A stretch of 64,000 nt of DNA, from NCBI GenBank assembly GCA_963739005.1, contig CAVTYQ010000004.1, forward strand, positions 434,001 through 498,000, in the 5' to 3' direction. Positions 24,463 to 33,624 of the stretch are shown here, piece by piece (within the stretch, counting starts at the first letter, position 1; each line of letters opens with the position of its first letter). Source of the DNA: DASWJZ01 sp963739005 (GTDB taxonomy: Bacteria; Pseudomonadota; Alphaproteobacteria; Rhizobiales; Afifellaceae). The notes below the pieces were generated by a model. That model was given only the letters and a program-made list of their open reading frames with translations, searched no databases and was not told the origin of the DNA. The position numbers and the translations under genes were made by a program.

Positions 24463-24905
24463 CTGCGGGCGCCGCCCGGCGCGGTCACCTCGACAGTATC
24501 GCCGACGCTCTTGCCGATCAGCGCGCGCGCGATCGGCGAGGAGATGGAGATGCGTCCTTCCTTCACGTCGGCTTCCACGTCGCCGACGATGCGGTAGACC
24601 TTCTTCTCCTCGGTATCCTCGTTGACGAGCGTGACCTTGGCACCGAATTTCACCGTGTCGCCGGAGAGCTTGGTGACGTCGATCACTTCGGCGCGCGTGA
24701 GCTTGTCCTCGAGCTCCGCAATGCGGCCCTCGTTCAGGCTCTGCGCTTCCTTGGCGGCGTGATACTCGGCATTCTCGGAAAGGTCGCCATGCGTGCGCGC
24801 GTCCGAAATCGCCTGGATGATGCGCGGGCGCTCCTGCGAGGTGAGACGCTTCAATTCCGTCTCCAGCCTCTCGTAGCCGTTCGCCGTCATCGGCACCTTT
24901 TCCAT
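24429..24905 (-). CDS. greA: Transcription elongation factor GreA
   Basis: A 158-residue GreA, the usual length. The N-terminal coiled coil holds the acidic tip (ARTHGDLSENAEYHAAKEAQ), whose Asp/Glu residues enter the RNA polymerase secondary channel to trigger transcript cleavage. The C-terminal FKBP-like domain ends GGARSYEILRIAFGG. The start at 24905 matches the family; the extended frame reads through the carB terminator. It lies 82 bases downstream of carB, which is separated by a strong terminator, so it probably has its own promoter or is read by antitermination. Confidence 0.97.
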   Translation of the reverse strand: MEKVPMTANGYERLETELKRLTSQERPRIIQAISDARTHGDLSENAEYHAAKEAQSLNEGRIAELEDKLTRAEVIDVTKLSGDTVKFGAKVTLVNEDTEEKKVYRIVGDVEADVKEGRISISSPIARALIGKSVGDTVEVTAPGGARSYEILRIAFGG

Positions 24906-24938
24906 CTCAACCTCCAGGACCGGCTTTCGCCGGGCAAC

Positions 24939-24973
24939 AAAAAAACCGGGCGTTCCGTCCCACCGGAACGCCC
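24939..24973 (-). terminator. Terminator of carB
   Basis: On the minus strand a 10-bp stem GGGCGTTCCG / CGGAACGCCC (24964-24973 and 24948-24957, 6-base loop) is followed by GG and a run of seven T (24945-24939). It lies 15 bases after the carB stop. Confidence 0.9.
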
Positions 24974-24987
24974 CGTGAACAGACAGG

Positions 24988-27900
24988 TCAGGCGGCCGTG
25001 AAGTAGGATTGCAGCGGCCTGACTTCAAGCTGACCGCCCAACAGCGCCTCGATCCCGAGGGCTGCCGCACTCGCACCTGCCAGGGTCGTGAAATACGGAA
25101 CCTTGTGCAGAAGCGCTTCGCGCCTGAGCGAACGGCTATCGGCCAGGGCTTGCGCCCCTTCCGTGGTGTTGATCACCAGTTGAACCTCGCCGTTCTTGAT
25201 AGCATCCACGATATGTGGCCGCCCTTCAAGCACCTTGTTGACCCGCTCGCAGGGGATGTTCCGGCTCGCCAGGAAGCGCTGGGTTCCGGCCGTGGCGATC
25301 ACCCTAAAGCCGAGATTTGACAGGCGGTTAACGGTCGGAACGACGCGCGCTTTGTCGGCGTCCCGGACCGAAACGAAGGCGGTGCCGCCGAGCGGCAGCA
25401 TGGTGCCGGCGCCGATCTGGCTCTTGGCGAAGGCGAGCGGGAAGGCGGCGTCGATTCCCATCACCTCGCCGGTCGATTTCATCTCCGGGCCGAGCACCGT
25501 GTCGACGTTCGGGAAGCGGGCGAAGGGGAAGACCGCCTCCTTGACCGAGATCTGCTTCGGGTTCGGGCGCTTCAGGTCGAAATCCTTGAGCTTCGCCCCG
25601 ACCATCACTTTGGCGGCGACCTTGGCGACCGGCATGCCGATCGCCTTGGCGACGAAGGGCACCGTGCGCGAGGCGCGCGGGTTGACCTCGAGCACGTAGA
25701 TGTCGCCGTCCTTGACCGCGTACTGCACGTTCATCAGGCCGCAGACCTGAAGCGCCTTGGCGAGCGCGATCGTCTGCTTCTCGATCGCCGCGATCGTCGT
25801 CTTGGAAAGCGTGTGCGGCGGCAGCGAGCAGGCGGAATCGCCGGAATGGATCCCCGCCTCCTCGATGTGCTCCATGACGCCGCAGACGAAGACGTCGGCC
25901 CCGTCGGAAAGCGCGTCGACGTCGACCTCGATCGCGTCGGAGAGGTAGGAGTTGATCAGCACCGGCGACGTGCCGGAAACGACGACCGCGTTCGTCATGT
26001 AGCGCTCGAGGCTTCCGGGATCGCGAACGATCTCCATGGCGCGGCCGCCGAGCACGTAAGAGGGGCGGATCACGACGGGGTAGCCGATCCGCTCGGTGAC
26101 GCGCCGCGCCTCTTCGACCGACCGTGCAATGCCGTTCTCCGGCTGCTTGAGCTTCAGCCGTTCAAGCAGCGTCTTGAAGCGCTCGCGGTCTTCCGCGAGG
26201 TCGATCATGTCGGGCGACGTGCCGAGGATAGGCACGCTGGCGGCCTGCAATGCGTGGGCGAGTCCGAGCGGCGTCTGCCCGCCGAACTGCACGATGACGC
26301 CGAGAAGCTTGCCGCGCAACTGCTCGACGCGCACGATCTCCAGCACGTCCTCCGCCGTGAGCGGTTCGAAATAGAGGCGGTCTGACGTGTCGTAGTCGGT
26401 CGAGACGGTTTCCGGATTGCAGTTCACCATCACCGACTCGATGCCCGACTCTTCGAGCGCGAAGGCGGCGTGGCAGCAGCAATAGTCGAACTCTATCCCC
26501 TGTCCGATGCGGTTCGGCCCGCCGCCGAGGATCATGACCTTCTGCCGGTCGGACGGTCGCGCCTCGTCCTCCGGCGTGCCGCCGAAGGCCGTCTCATAGG
26601 TCGAGTACATGTAGGCGGTCGGCGCGGCGAACTCCGCCGCGCAGGTGTCGACGCGCTTGAACACGGGCCGCACACCGAGGCGCGCTCGCATCGCGCTCAC
26701 CTCCGCCTCGCGCTTACCCGAAAGTGTCGCGAGCCGCGCGTCGGAAAAACCCTGCGCCTTCAGTTGTCTGAGGAGCCGCGGGCTTTCCGGAAGCCCATGC
26801 TCGCGCACGCGCGCTTCCCAGCCGACGATCTTCTCGACCTCGCGCAGGAACCAGGGATCGACGCGGCAGGCTTCGTGGATGAGCTCGACGCTGAAGCCGA
26901 GCCTGAGCGCCTGCGCGATCCGAAGCAGCCGGTCGGGCCGCGGGACGCCGAGCGCGGCGCGCACGGCGTTCTCGTCGTCGCCGACGCCGAGGCCCGGTAT
27001 CTCGACCTCGTCGAGACCGTTAAGCCCCGTCTCCAGGCCGCGGAGCGCCTTCTGCAGCGATTCCGCGAAGGTTCGGCCGATCGCCATCACCTCGCCGACG
27101 GATTTCATCGAGGTGGTGAGCACCGGCTCCGCACTGGGGAATTTCTCGAAGGCGAAGCGCGGGATCTTGGTGACGACGTAGTCGATGGTCGGCTCGAAGG
27201 ACGCCGGCATGGCGCCGGCCGTGATGTCGTTCTCAAGCTCGTCGAGCGTGTAGCCGACGGCGAGCCTTGCCGCGACCTTGGCGATCGGAAAGCCGGTCGC
27301 CTTCGAGGCAAGCGCGGAGGAGCGAGATACCCGCGGGTTCATCTCGATCACCACCATGCGCCCGTCTTCCGGGTTGACGGCGAACTGCACGTTCGAGCCG
27401 CCGGTCTCCACCCCGATCTCGCGCAGGACCGCGATCGAGGCGTCGCGCATCAGCTGATACTCTTTGTCGGTCAGCGTCAGCGCCGGGGCGACGGTGATCG
27501 AATTGCCGGTATGGACGCCCATCGGATCGATGTTCTCGATCGCGCAGACGATGATGCAGTTGTCGTCCTTGTCGCGGACGACCTCCATCTCGAACTCCTT
27601 CCAGCCGAGCACCGATTCCTCGATCAAGACCTCGTTCGTCGGCGAGGCGTCGAGGCCGCCGAGCACCAGCTCGTAGAGTTCCTCGAGCGTATAGGCGATG
27701 CCGCCGCCGGTGCCCGCAAGCGTGAAGGAGGGGCGGATGATCGCGGGGAGTCCCGTCTCCTTCAGCGCGTGCAGCGCCTGCAGCTGCGCTGAGAGGCGAT
27801 GCTCGTCGCGCCGAAGCCGCTCGCCGAGCGACCACGCCGCCTCGAATGCGGCAAGCGCATGCGCGCGTTCCGGGCCGATGGGATGTTTCGCTTCGACCGC

Positions 27901-28416
27901 GGCGAGCCGCGTCTCGCGCTCCTCGCGGAAGCGCTTCTTCAGCTCCGAGGTGTTGACGAAGGCGGCCTTCGGCGTCGCCAGGCCGATCCGCCGCATCGCC
28001 TCGCGGAAGAGCTCGCGGTCCTCCGCCTTGTCGATGGCGTCGGCGGTGGCGCCGATCATCTCCACGTCGAATTTTTCCAGCGCCCCCATCTTGCGGAGAG
28101 AGAGGGCGGTATTGAGCGCCGTCTGCCCGCCCATCGTCGGGAGCAGCGCAAAGCCGCCGGGGCGGACGTTCCGCTCTTTCTCGATGATCTTCGCCACGAT
28201 CTCCGGCGTGATCGGCTCGATATAGGTGGCGTCGGCGAGATCCGGATCGGTCATGATCGTCGCCGGGTTGGAATTGACCAGGACGATGCGGTAGCCCTCG
28301 GCCTTCAGCGCCTTCACCGCCTGCGTGCCGGAATAGTCGAACTCGCACGCCTGGCCGATGACGATCGGCCCGGCGCCGATGACGAGAATGGTGGAGATGT
28401 CGGTGCGTTTCGGCAT
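24988..28416 (-). CDS. carB: Carbamoyl-phosphate synthase large subunit
   Basis: A 1142-residue CarB, which makes carbamoyl phosphate from ammonia, bicarbonate and two ATP for arginine and pyrimidine synthesis. Both ATP-grasp halves are evident (MPKRTDISTILVIGAGPIVIGQACEFDYSG; later KVMILGGGPNRIGQGIEFDYCC), as is the C-terminal MGS-like allosteric domain (GFRVIATAGTQRFLASRNIPCERV). It is about 70 residues longer than E. coli CarB because of an insertion around 175-235 (RFREERETRLAAVEAKHPIGPER), typical of rhizobial CarB. The partner subunit carA lies about 6.4 kb away on the same strand. Confidence 0.98.
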   Translation of the reverse strand: MPKRTDISTILVIGAGPIVIGQACEFDYSGTQAVKALKAEGYRIVLVNSNPATIMTDPDLADATYIEPITPEIVAKIIEKERNVRPGGFALLPTMGGQTALNTALSLRKMGALEKFDVEMIGATADAIDKAEDRELFREAMRRIGLATPKAAFVNTSELKKRFREERETRLAAVEAKHPIGPERAHALAAFEAAWSLGERLRRDEHRLSAQLQALHALKETGLPAIIRPSFTLAGTGGGIAYTLEELYELVLGGLDASPTNEVLIEESVLGWKEFEMEVVRDKDDNCIIVCAIENIDPMGVHTGNSITVAPALTLTDKEYQLMRDASIAVLREIGVETGGSNVQFAVNPEDGRMVVIEMNPRVSRSSALASKATGFPIAKVAARLAVGYTLDELENDITAGAMPASFEPTIDYVVTKIPRFAFEKFPSAEPVLTTSMKSVGEVMAIGRTFAESLQKALRGLETGLNGLDEVEIPGLGVGDDENAVRAALGVPRPDRLLRIAQALRLGFSVELIHEACRVDPWFLREVEKIVGWEARVREHGLPESPRLLRQLKAQGFSDARLATLSGKREAEVSAMRARLGVRPVFKRVDTCAAEFAAPTAYMYSTYETAFGGTPEDEARPSDRQKVMILGGGPNRIGQGIEFDYCCCHAAFALEESGIESVMVNCNPETVSTDYDTSDRLYFEPLTAEDVLEIVRVEQLRGKLLGVIVQFGGQTPLGLAHALQAASVPILGTSPDMIDLAEDRERFKTLLERLKLKQPENGIARSVEEARRVTERIGYPVVIRPSYVLGGRAMEIVRDPGSLERYMTNAVVVSGTSPVLINSYLSDAIEVDVDALSDGADVFVCGVMEHIEEAGIHSGDSACSLPPHTLSKTTIAAIEKQTIALAKALQVCGLMNVQYAVKDGDIYVLEVNPRASRTVPFVAKAIGMPVAKVAAKVMVGAKLKDFDLKRPNPKQISVKEAVFPFARFPNVDTVLGPEMKSTGEVMGIDAAFPLAFAKSQIGAGTMLPLGGTAFVSVRDADKARVVPTVNRLSNLGFRVIATAGTQRFLASRNIPCERVNKVLEGRPHIVDAIKNGEVQLVINTTEGAQALADSRSLRREALLHKVPYFTTLAGASAAALGIEALLGGQLEVRPLQSYFTAA

Positions 28417-28539
28417 CGGTCGGGCGCGGCTCGAACGAAGCCCCGGGACGGCGGCTCCGCCCGGGGCTGGTCAAGAGAATCTGTCAGATTTCGGGGCGCT
28501 TATAGGCGCAATCGTTGCCCCGTGAAAGGGCGCGGGCGG

Positions 28540-30354
28540 CTAGAAATCTTCAGCCGGTTTTTGCGGCGGCGGGACGTCATCTTCGGCAGGTGGAGCCCGA
28601 TCCGCCGCCGCGTCTTCCTCAGGCGTCTCTCCCGCCGGCCGCGAATCGTCCGCCGGCGCCGGATGGCACTCCGGACCTTGCCGACACTTGGGTTCCGGAT
28701 CCGGGGCAGGAGCGGCGCCGTCGCGCTTCCTGCCGGTGAGCCGTGCGAGGATGCTGTCCTCCGCCCAAAGCCAGACGCGTTCGCTGAAAATCGCGCCGAC
28801 GAGGCAGAAGCTGAAGATGACGTAGGGGTTCGGATTCGCTTCCGTCTCTCCGAGTACCGCAAGCCCGCCATAGGCGGCGAGGAAGACGAGCATCGCGGCC
28901 GTGACGCCCCCCGCCACGACGCGCAAGAGATCGCTGATCTCAAGCCCTGCAAGGCCGTCGGAGGCACCGAGGCGAACGACCCGCGACACGGTAGCCCCGA
29001 GGAGACTGAATCCGACCAGGCCGATGATGATCACGAGCGGTGAGGAGTCGGTATCGAGGAGCCAGCCTGTCATTTTGCCGACGTAGCCGAGGCTCTCGCC
29101 GCGCGACGGGCGCTCCGGAACGAGCTCGTAGCGCTGTCCTTGCGCGGCGTCGCAGGAGCCGAGGGTATTGCGCAGATCGCCCTGCATCTGTTGTGCGATG
29201 GTATAGGCGGGATCGTCGGGTGTGGCCTGCTCCACCGCGGAATCCGTGTGCGGGGCGAGGCGCCAGTTCTCAACAAGCTCAACCGCAGTGCGTATCCATG
29301 CGTTCACCGCGCGGGCGCAGGCGGAGAGATTGGCTTCCCTCTCCCAGCGGCGCTGCTGAAACCATTCGAGCATCCGGTCGAAGTGATCGATCGTCGGCCG
29401 CCCGCCGAGCCGCTCGGCGCTTTGCGAGGCGAAGTTCTCGACCGCTCGGCTCTGAAGATCGATCAGTTGCAGGTGCGTGCTCTTCGCGGCGGTGGCCCAG
29501 TCCGCTGTGAGGGACATGGCGCTTTCATGCAACTGGTGCGCCACCTCACTTCGCGCCGGACTGAGCCGGGCGTCTTCCGCGAGCTCGCTCGGGAACGTGG
29601 CCAGCGCCCCGAACCGGTCGAGGAACGCTTCATCAGCGGGAATCTCAAGGTCGATCGCGCTCTTCAGCTCCTTCTCGGTGAAACCTTGCGGCGCTGTCGC
29701 CGACTGCATCAAGGAGAGCACCAGGAGCGCTGACAGACTCAGATAGAATGCAAAGACGACGATTCCGAAGAAGCCGATTTGCGTGACGCCCGGTCCTGGC
29801 AGCACTTGCGCTCCGTCGTCGGCGCGACGCCGTTGCCGCCAGGCACGGAAGCTCGTGTGGGCGGAGAACAACAGCGCGTAGACGACGAGAAAAGTGAGGA
29901 AGCTCCCGACCGGGAAGGTGTCGAGGCGGAGCGCCGACACCAGCGCGTTCACGAAGCCGGCGAGCGCGGTGCCGAAAAACTGAAGGATGTCGATCGAGCA
30001 GTCGTAGGTGCAGCGCGCCGCAACGAGGCGCGCTGCCCGAAACAGCTCGTCGATGGCTCTCGGCAGGACGCCGAGGCCCGCCGCAATCACGCTGATCATG
30101 TAACTGATCACCGGAGACGCGAAGAGCAGCGCGACGAGCGCGACGACGAACCTGGCTAAGTTGCGCTCCTCGGTAGCGATGCGCGGCAGACTGAGGAGCC
30201 AAGCGAGCAGCCGGTAGATCCACCGCAGCGACTGATAGAAGATCGCAAGCGCAAGGATCACCAGCGCAGCGACAATGATTCCACCGGCGACCTGAGGCCA
30301 GTTCAACCAGGTTTCCCCCAGCGTTGGAGACGCGCTCTGCGGGCGCTTTTCCAT
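28540..30354 (-). CDS. Large uncharacterised membrane protein (604 aa)
   Basis: Not recognised. N-terminal helices are predicted near 22-44, 68-94, 147-166 and 193-216, with a possible one near 124-142. A soluble, largely helical middle domain (about 217-435) is rich in Trp, Gln and Glu. Three C-terminal helices follow (437-458, 476-502, 508-525), with the segment NPNPYVIFSFCLVGAIFSERVW, which I associate with a recurring but unnamed membrane module in bacterial proteins. The last 60 residues are a Pro/Asp/Glu-rich cytoplasmic-looking tail with two Cys. An XRE regulator gene lies 84 bases upstream on the same strand. The layout suggests a membrane sensor or scaffold, with no evidence for a specific function. 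Confidence 0.8.
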   Translation of the reverse strand: MEKRPQSASPTLGETWLNWPQVAGGIIVAALVILALAIFYQSLRWIYRLLAWLLSLPRIATEERNLARFVVALVALLFASPVISYMISVIAAGLGVLPRAIDELFRAARLVAARCTYDCSIDILQFFGTALAGFVNALVSALRLDTFPVGSFLTFLVVYALLFSAHTSFRAWRQRRRADDGAQVLPGPGVTQIGFFGIVVFAFYLSLSALLVLSLMQSATAPQGFTEKELKSAIDLEIPADEAFLDRFGALATFPSELAEDARLSPARSEVAHQLHESAMSLTADWATAAKSTHLQLIDLQSRAVENFASQSAERLGGRPTIDHFDRMLEWFQQRRWEREANLSACARAVNAWIRTAVELVENWRLAPHTDSAVEQATPDDPAYTIAQQMQGDLRNTLGSCDAAQGQRYELVPERPSRGESLGYVGKMTGWLLDTDSSPLVIIIGLVGFSLLGATVSRVVRLGASDGLAGLEISDLLRVVAGGVTAAMLVFLAAYGGLAVLGETEANPNPYVIFSFCLVGAIFSERVWLWAEDSILARLTGRKRDGAAPAPDPEPKCRQGPECHPAPADDSRPAGETPEEDAAADRAPPAEDDVPPPQKPAEDF

Positions 30355-30438
30355 CCACCGGTTGCAACTCTATTCTATTTTTGGTCGAGCTTTCAAGCGC
30401 CCAGGGGCGGTGATCGGTTTGGCGAGGCGCGGGGCCAG

Positions 30439-30729
30439 TTAGGCGGCGTTCCGCCGCGCTGTTTCGTGGACGAGATGCGCGATGGCTGGGGCATCCTCCG
30501 CGTCGGATGGCCCGCCGCTTGCGGCATGCGCCCCGTCGAACGCTTCGATCCCGACCGAGATCGCGTAGCAGGCGAGCTCGACGGTCTTCGGGATGACCAC
30601 CTTCTTGGCGCCGCGGTTGCCGGTCTCGTAGTATTGGATCATGCGCTTCTTGAGGCCGAGCTTTTCCGCGGCCTCCTTCTGCTTGAGGCCGCGCGCCTTG
30701 CGCCAGGCCCTGAACTCTTCTGGGCTCAT
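30439..30729 (-). CDS. XRE-family DNA-binding protein
   Basis: A 96-residue protein with an N-terminal Cro/C1-type helix-turn-helix (MSPEEFRAWRKARGLKQKEAAEKLGLKKRMIQYYETG), then a short region (VVIPKTVELACYAISVGIEAFDG) typical of small rhizobial XRE proteins and a flexible C-terminus. It probably regulates neighbouring or its own expression. It is divergent from the DUF1003 gene (195 bases) and 84 bases upstream of the 604-residue membrane protein. Confidence 0.9.
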   Translation of the reverse strand: MSPEEFRAWRKARGLKQKEAAEKLGLKKRMIQYYETGNRGAKKVVIPKTVELACYAISVGIEAFDGAHAASGGPSDAEDAPAIAHLVHETARRNAA

Positions 30730-30924
30730 CTCCCCCTCCTGGCGTAGACGATGGGGCCCGATTGCGGCCTCGCGGCGACCAACACGCGGCAGAGTTCGGC
30801 GCTTCTTCGTCACAATCAAGGGTGCCGGGCCGTCGCATCGAATCGCGGGAAGCGGCAGCGTTGCGCTATACCCGGAATGTGACATTGGCGCGAAAGCGGG
30901 GCGCGCCGGAAGGAAGGGACGGCG

Positions 30925-31491
30925 ATGAACCAAAACGAGGACGCTATTCGCCAACTCGCCCAGCGTCTTCTCGACCTGGGCGTCGACGACATGCCGGTAC
31001 GCGAGCGGCGGTTGATCGAACGCATGGCGAAGCGCATGGCCGTCTCCCTCAACGTCAACAAGGAGTTCGAGAAGCAGCAGACCTTCGGCGAGCGCCTCGC
31101 CGATCGTGTCGCCGAGATCGGCGGCTCGTGGAGCTTCATCATCGGCTTCGGCGTCTTCATCGCCTTCTGGGTGCTGGTCAATACGGCGCTTCTCGTCGGG
31201 CTCATCGGCAGTTTCGATCCTTACCCCTTCATCTTCCTGAACCTGATTCTCTCGCTGCTCGCCGCGATCCAGGCTCCCGTCATCATGATGTCGCAGAACC
31301 GGCAGGCGGCGAAGGACCGGCTGGCGGCGGGGCACGATTACGAGGTGAACCTGAAGGCGGAGATCGAGATTGCGGCTCTTCACGACAAGCTCGACCAGAT
31401 CCGCACGCACGAATTGGCGCTGCTGATCGAGCGCCTGGAAACGGCGCTGGCGAAGCGCGGGGAGGAGCCGGAAAGCACGCAGTTCTCGTGA
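30925..31491 (+). CDS. DUF1003 membrane protein
   Basis: A 188-residue protein of the DUF1003 family. A helical N-terminus precedes TFGERLADRVAEIGGSWSFIIGFGVFIAFWVLVN (first helix) and PYPFIFLNLILSLLAAIQAPVIMMSQNRQAAKDRL (second helix with the family signature), then a cytoplasmic coiled-coil tail. The function of DUF1003 is not known to me; it is common in rhizobial and cyanobacterial genomes. The ATG has AAGGGACGG upstream. Confidence 0.93.
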   Translation: MNQNEDAIRQLAQRLLDLGVDDMPVRERRLIERMAKRMAVSLNVNKEFEKQQTFGERLADRVAEIGGSWSFIIGFGVFIAFWVLVNTALLVGLIGSFDPYPFIFLNLILSLLAAIQAPVIMMSQNRQAAKDRLAAGHDYEVNLKAEIEIAALHDKLDQIRTHELALLIERLETALAKRGEEPESTQFS

Positions 31492-31594
31492 GGGCGACGG
31501 TCGGCTAGTCTGCCAACGGTAACGGTCTGAACTTGCCGCCGTCTCGCGGCTTCAATAGAGGGTGCCCGGGTCGGGGGCGACATGGAGGCGTTTG

Positions 31595-32497
31595 ATGCGT
31601 TGGCAGGGCCGGCGGCAAAGCGAGAACATCCGCGACATGCGCGGAAGCGGGGACCTCGGCGGTCTTGGCGGAGGCCTTGGTGGCGGCTACGGCCGCGGCC
31701 CGATGGTCGTGCGCCGGGCCGGCGGCGGCGGGATCGGCGTGGTGATCGTCGTCCTGGTCGCCGCCTACTTCCTCGGCATCAATCCGCTTGATCTCCTCAA
31801 CGGCGATCTTTCCGGAGGCGGCACGCAGCAGAGCGGGCAGCCGGTGCAGAGCGGCGCGAGCGACGAGATGCGCGACTTCGTGGCGACCGTGCTCGCCGAC
31901 ACCGAAGACACCTGGACGGCGATCCTGAACGCCGAGGGCAAGGATTATCCGAAGCCGACGCTGACGCTCTTCTCGGGGAGCGTGCGCTCCGCCTGCGGCG
32001 CCGCCAGCGCCGCCACCGGTCCGTTCTATTGCCCGGGCGACCAGAACATCTACATCGACCTCGATTTCTACAACGAGCTTCGCACCCGCTTCGGCGCGCC
32101 CGGCGACTTCGCCGAGGCCTATGTGCTTGCGCACGAGGTCGGCCATCACGTGCAGAACGTGCTCGGCATCCTGCCCGCTGTGCACGCCAAGGAGGCGCAG
32201 CTTGGCCAGATCGGGTCGAACGCGCTTTCCGTCCGCACCGAGCTGCAGGCCGACTGCTTCGCCGGCATCTGGGCGAAGCACACCGAGCAGGAAGGCATTC
32301 TCGATCCGGGCGACATCGACGAAGCGCTGACCGCCGCCGCCGCCGTCGGCGACGACGCGCTGCAGAAGCGAGGGCAGGGCTACGTCGTTCCGGACAGCTT
32401 CACGCACGGCACATCGGAGCAGCGCGCGAGCTGGTTCCGCCGCGGCTACGAGAAGGGCACGATCGACGGCTGCGACACGTTCTCCGGCGATATCTGA
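31595..32497 (+). CDS. Membrane-anchored neutral zinc metallopeptidase (YpfJ family)
   Basis: A 300-residue protein of the putative neutral zinc metallopeptidase family. A Gly/Arg-rich cytoplasmic leader precedes one membrane helix (about 47-61). The extracytoplasmic catalytic domain contains HEVGHH (180-185), giving two His zinc ligands and the catalytic Glu, and LQADCFAGIWAKH provides the likely third ligand region. C-terminal RGYEKGTIDGCDTF is family-typical. Substrate unknown. It is followed after 32 bases by a DUF2188 gene. Confidence 0.92.
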   Translation: MRWQGRRQSENIRDMRGSGDLGGLGGGLGGGYGRGPMVVRRAGGGGIGVVIVVLVAAYFLGINPLDLLNGDLSGGGTQQSGQPVQSGASDEMRDFVATVLADTEDTWTAILNAEGKDYPKPTLTLFSGSVRSACGAASAATGPFYCPGDQNIYIDLDFYNELRTRFGAPGDFAEAYVLAHEVGHHVQNVLGILPAVHAKEAQLGQIGSNALSVRTELQADCFAGIWAKHTEQEGILDPGDIDEALTAAAAVGDDALQKRGQGYVVPDSFTHGTSEQRASWFRRGYEKGTIDGCDTFSGDI

Positions 32498-32529
32498 GCC
32501 GGCAACCACACGGGACAAGGAGCACAGGC

Positions 32530-32769
32530 GTGGCGCATATCACCTACAGGATCGTCGAGCATGACGGCGGCTGGGCCTATAAGCTCGGCGATGTCTTCTC
32601 CGAGACCTTTCGGACCCACGCGGCGGCGGTCAAGGCGGCGCACCGGGCGGCGGCCGAGCAGCACGTTCCCGGCGAGACACGCGCGATCCAGTACGAAGAC
32701 ACCGAGGGGAACTGGCACGAAGAGCTCTCGCGTGGCTCCGACCGGCCGGATGCGGACGTGGAGGAGTAG
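32530..32769 (+). CDS. DUF2188-like small protein
   Basis: A 79-residue protein starting at GTG 32530, preceded by AAGGAG at a proper distance. The sequence HITYRIVEHDGGWAYKLGDVFSETFRTHAAAVKAAHRAAAEQ followed by YEDTEGNWHEE matches the DUF2188 pattern of two-stranded sheet plus helix. Cytoplasmic, function unknown. It sits 32 bases after the zinc peptidase and is probably co-transcribed. Confidence 0.8.
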   Translation: MAHITYRIVEHDGGWAYKLGDVFSETFRTHAAAVKAAHRAAAEQHVPGETRAIQYEDTEGNWHEELSRGSDRPDADVEE

Positions 32770-32805
32770 GCGCATGCGTCCTACGCTAGAGCGTCGTCCC
32801 GGCTA

Positions 32806-33624
32806 CTACTGAAGCGTCAGATTCTGCTGCATCGTAAGCGATGCGCCGGCCTCGGCGAAGTAGCTCTTCCAGAAGCCTTCGACACGCTGCCGCACCTCTT
32901 CGTCAAGCGCATCACGGTGTTCCGGGTTGCCCCCGCGGCCGACCCCGAAGGCCCTGACCACGGCGCCCGTCAGCTTCGGAATCTGATTGCCTTCCCGAAC
33001 GAAGGCGAGGAGCGAATCCGTCGTATCCCAAAGAAACTTCTTTCCGGGAAGGTACTTCGAGTTCTCGATGAGATCGGAGAAGATGTAGATCTCGTTCGAC
33101 CGATCGGGCCGGAACTCCTCGCTCGACGAACGCGCGAGAGTCCTGACGATCTCTGAGTAGGGAAGGTCTCCGGCCGTCGACATCGCGTCGAGGAGTTCGT
33201 GGGCGACGCTGGCTTTCAGCTTCTTCTTCTCGTTGACTACCACCCCCTCAGTGCAATCGGAGAAGAAGATGTCATGTAATATGCCATGTGGCTCGCAATA
33301 GGGAACGCACAGATCGAGAAGTCGCCGACTGCTGGAGAATTCGTCTGCGATCGTGCGGATGGAAACGCGCTCGCCGCCTTTGAGGCTTTCGAAGATGCGC
33401 GTGGCCCCGTCGACCAGAGTATGCTTGTCGACATCGTCGTAGGGCGTGGTCACATCAAGGTAGAGGACGACGTTCGGCGCGGTTTTGGAGCAGAAACTGG
33501 CGTTGTCCAACGCCGCGGCCGCGCCAACCGATGCAGCCCAGAAGACCAGCGCAATCGCTAGCTGGAGTGGCGCCCGCACGACACGCCGACGAAACCGGCA
33601 TCGCCCCGCCACGGTCCCGATCAT
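32806..33624 (-). CDS. Exported vWA-like protein, function unknown
   Basis: A 272-residue protein with an N-terminal membrane helix or signal peptide (about 18-39). A von Willebrand factor A-like fold follows: NVVLYLDVTTPYDD (51-64) provides a DxTxP version of the MIDAS motif with Asp57, and EIYIFSDLIENS (178-189) corresponds to the vWA fourth strand and Asp. Four cysteines (45, 106, 110, 124) in the exported part suggest two disulfides. It overlaps the upstream four-TM gene by 4 bases (ATGA), so the two are translationally coupled. No specific family is recognised. Confidence 0.8.
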   Translation of the reverse strand: MIGTVAGRCRFRRRVVRAPLQLAIALVFWAASVGAAAALDNASFCSKTAPNVVLYLDVTTPYDDVDKHTLVDGATRIFESLKGGERVSIRTIADEFSSSRRLLDLCVPYCEPHGILHDIFFSDCTEGVVVNEKKKLKASVAHELLDAMSTAGDLPYSEIVRTLARSSSEEFRPDRSNEIYIFSDLIENSKYLPGKKFLWDTTDSLLAFVREGNQIPKLTGAVVRAFGVGRGGNPEHRDALDEEVRQRVEGFWKSYFAEAGASLTMQQNLTLQ

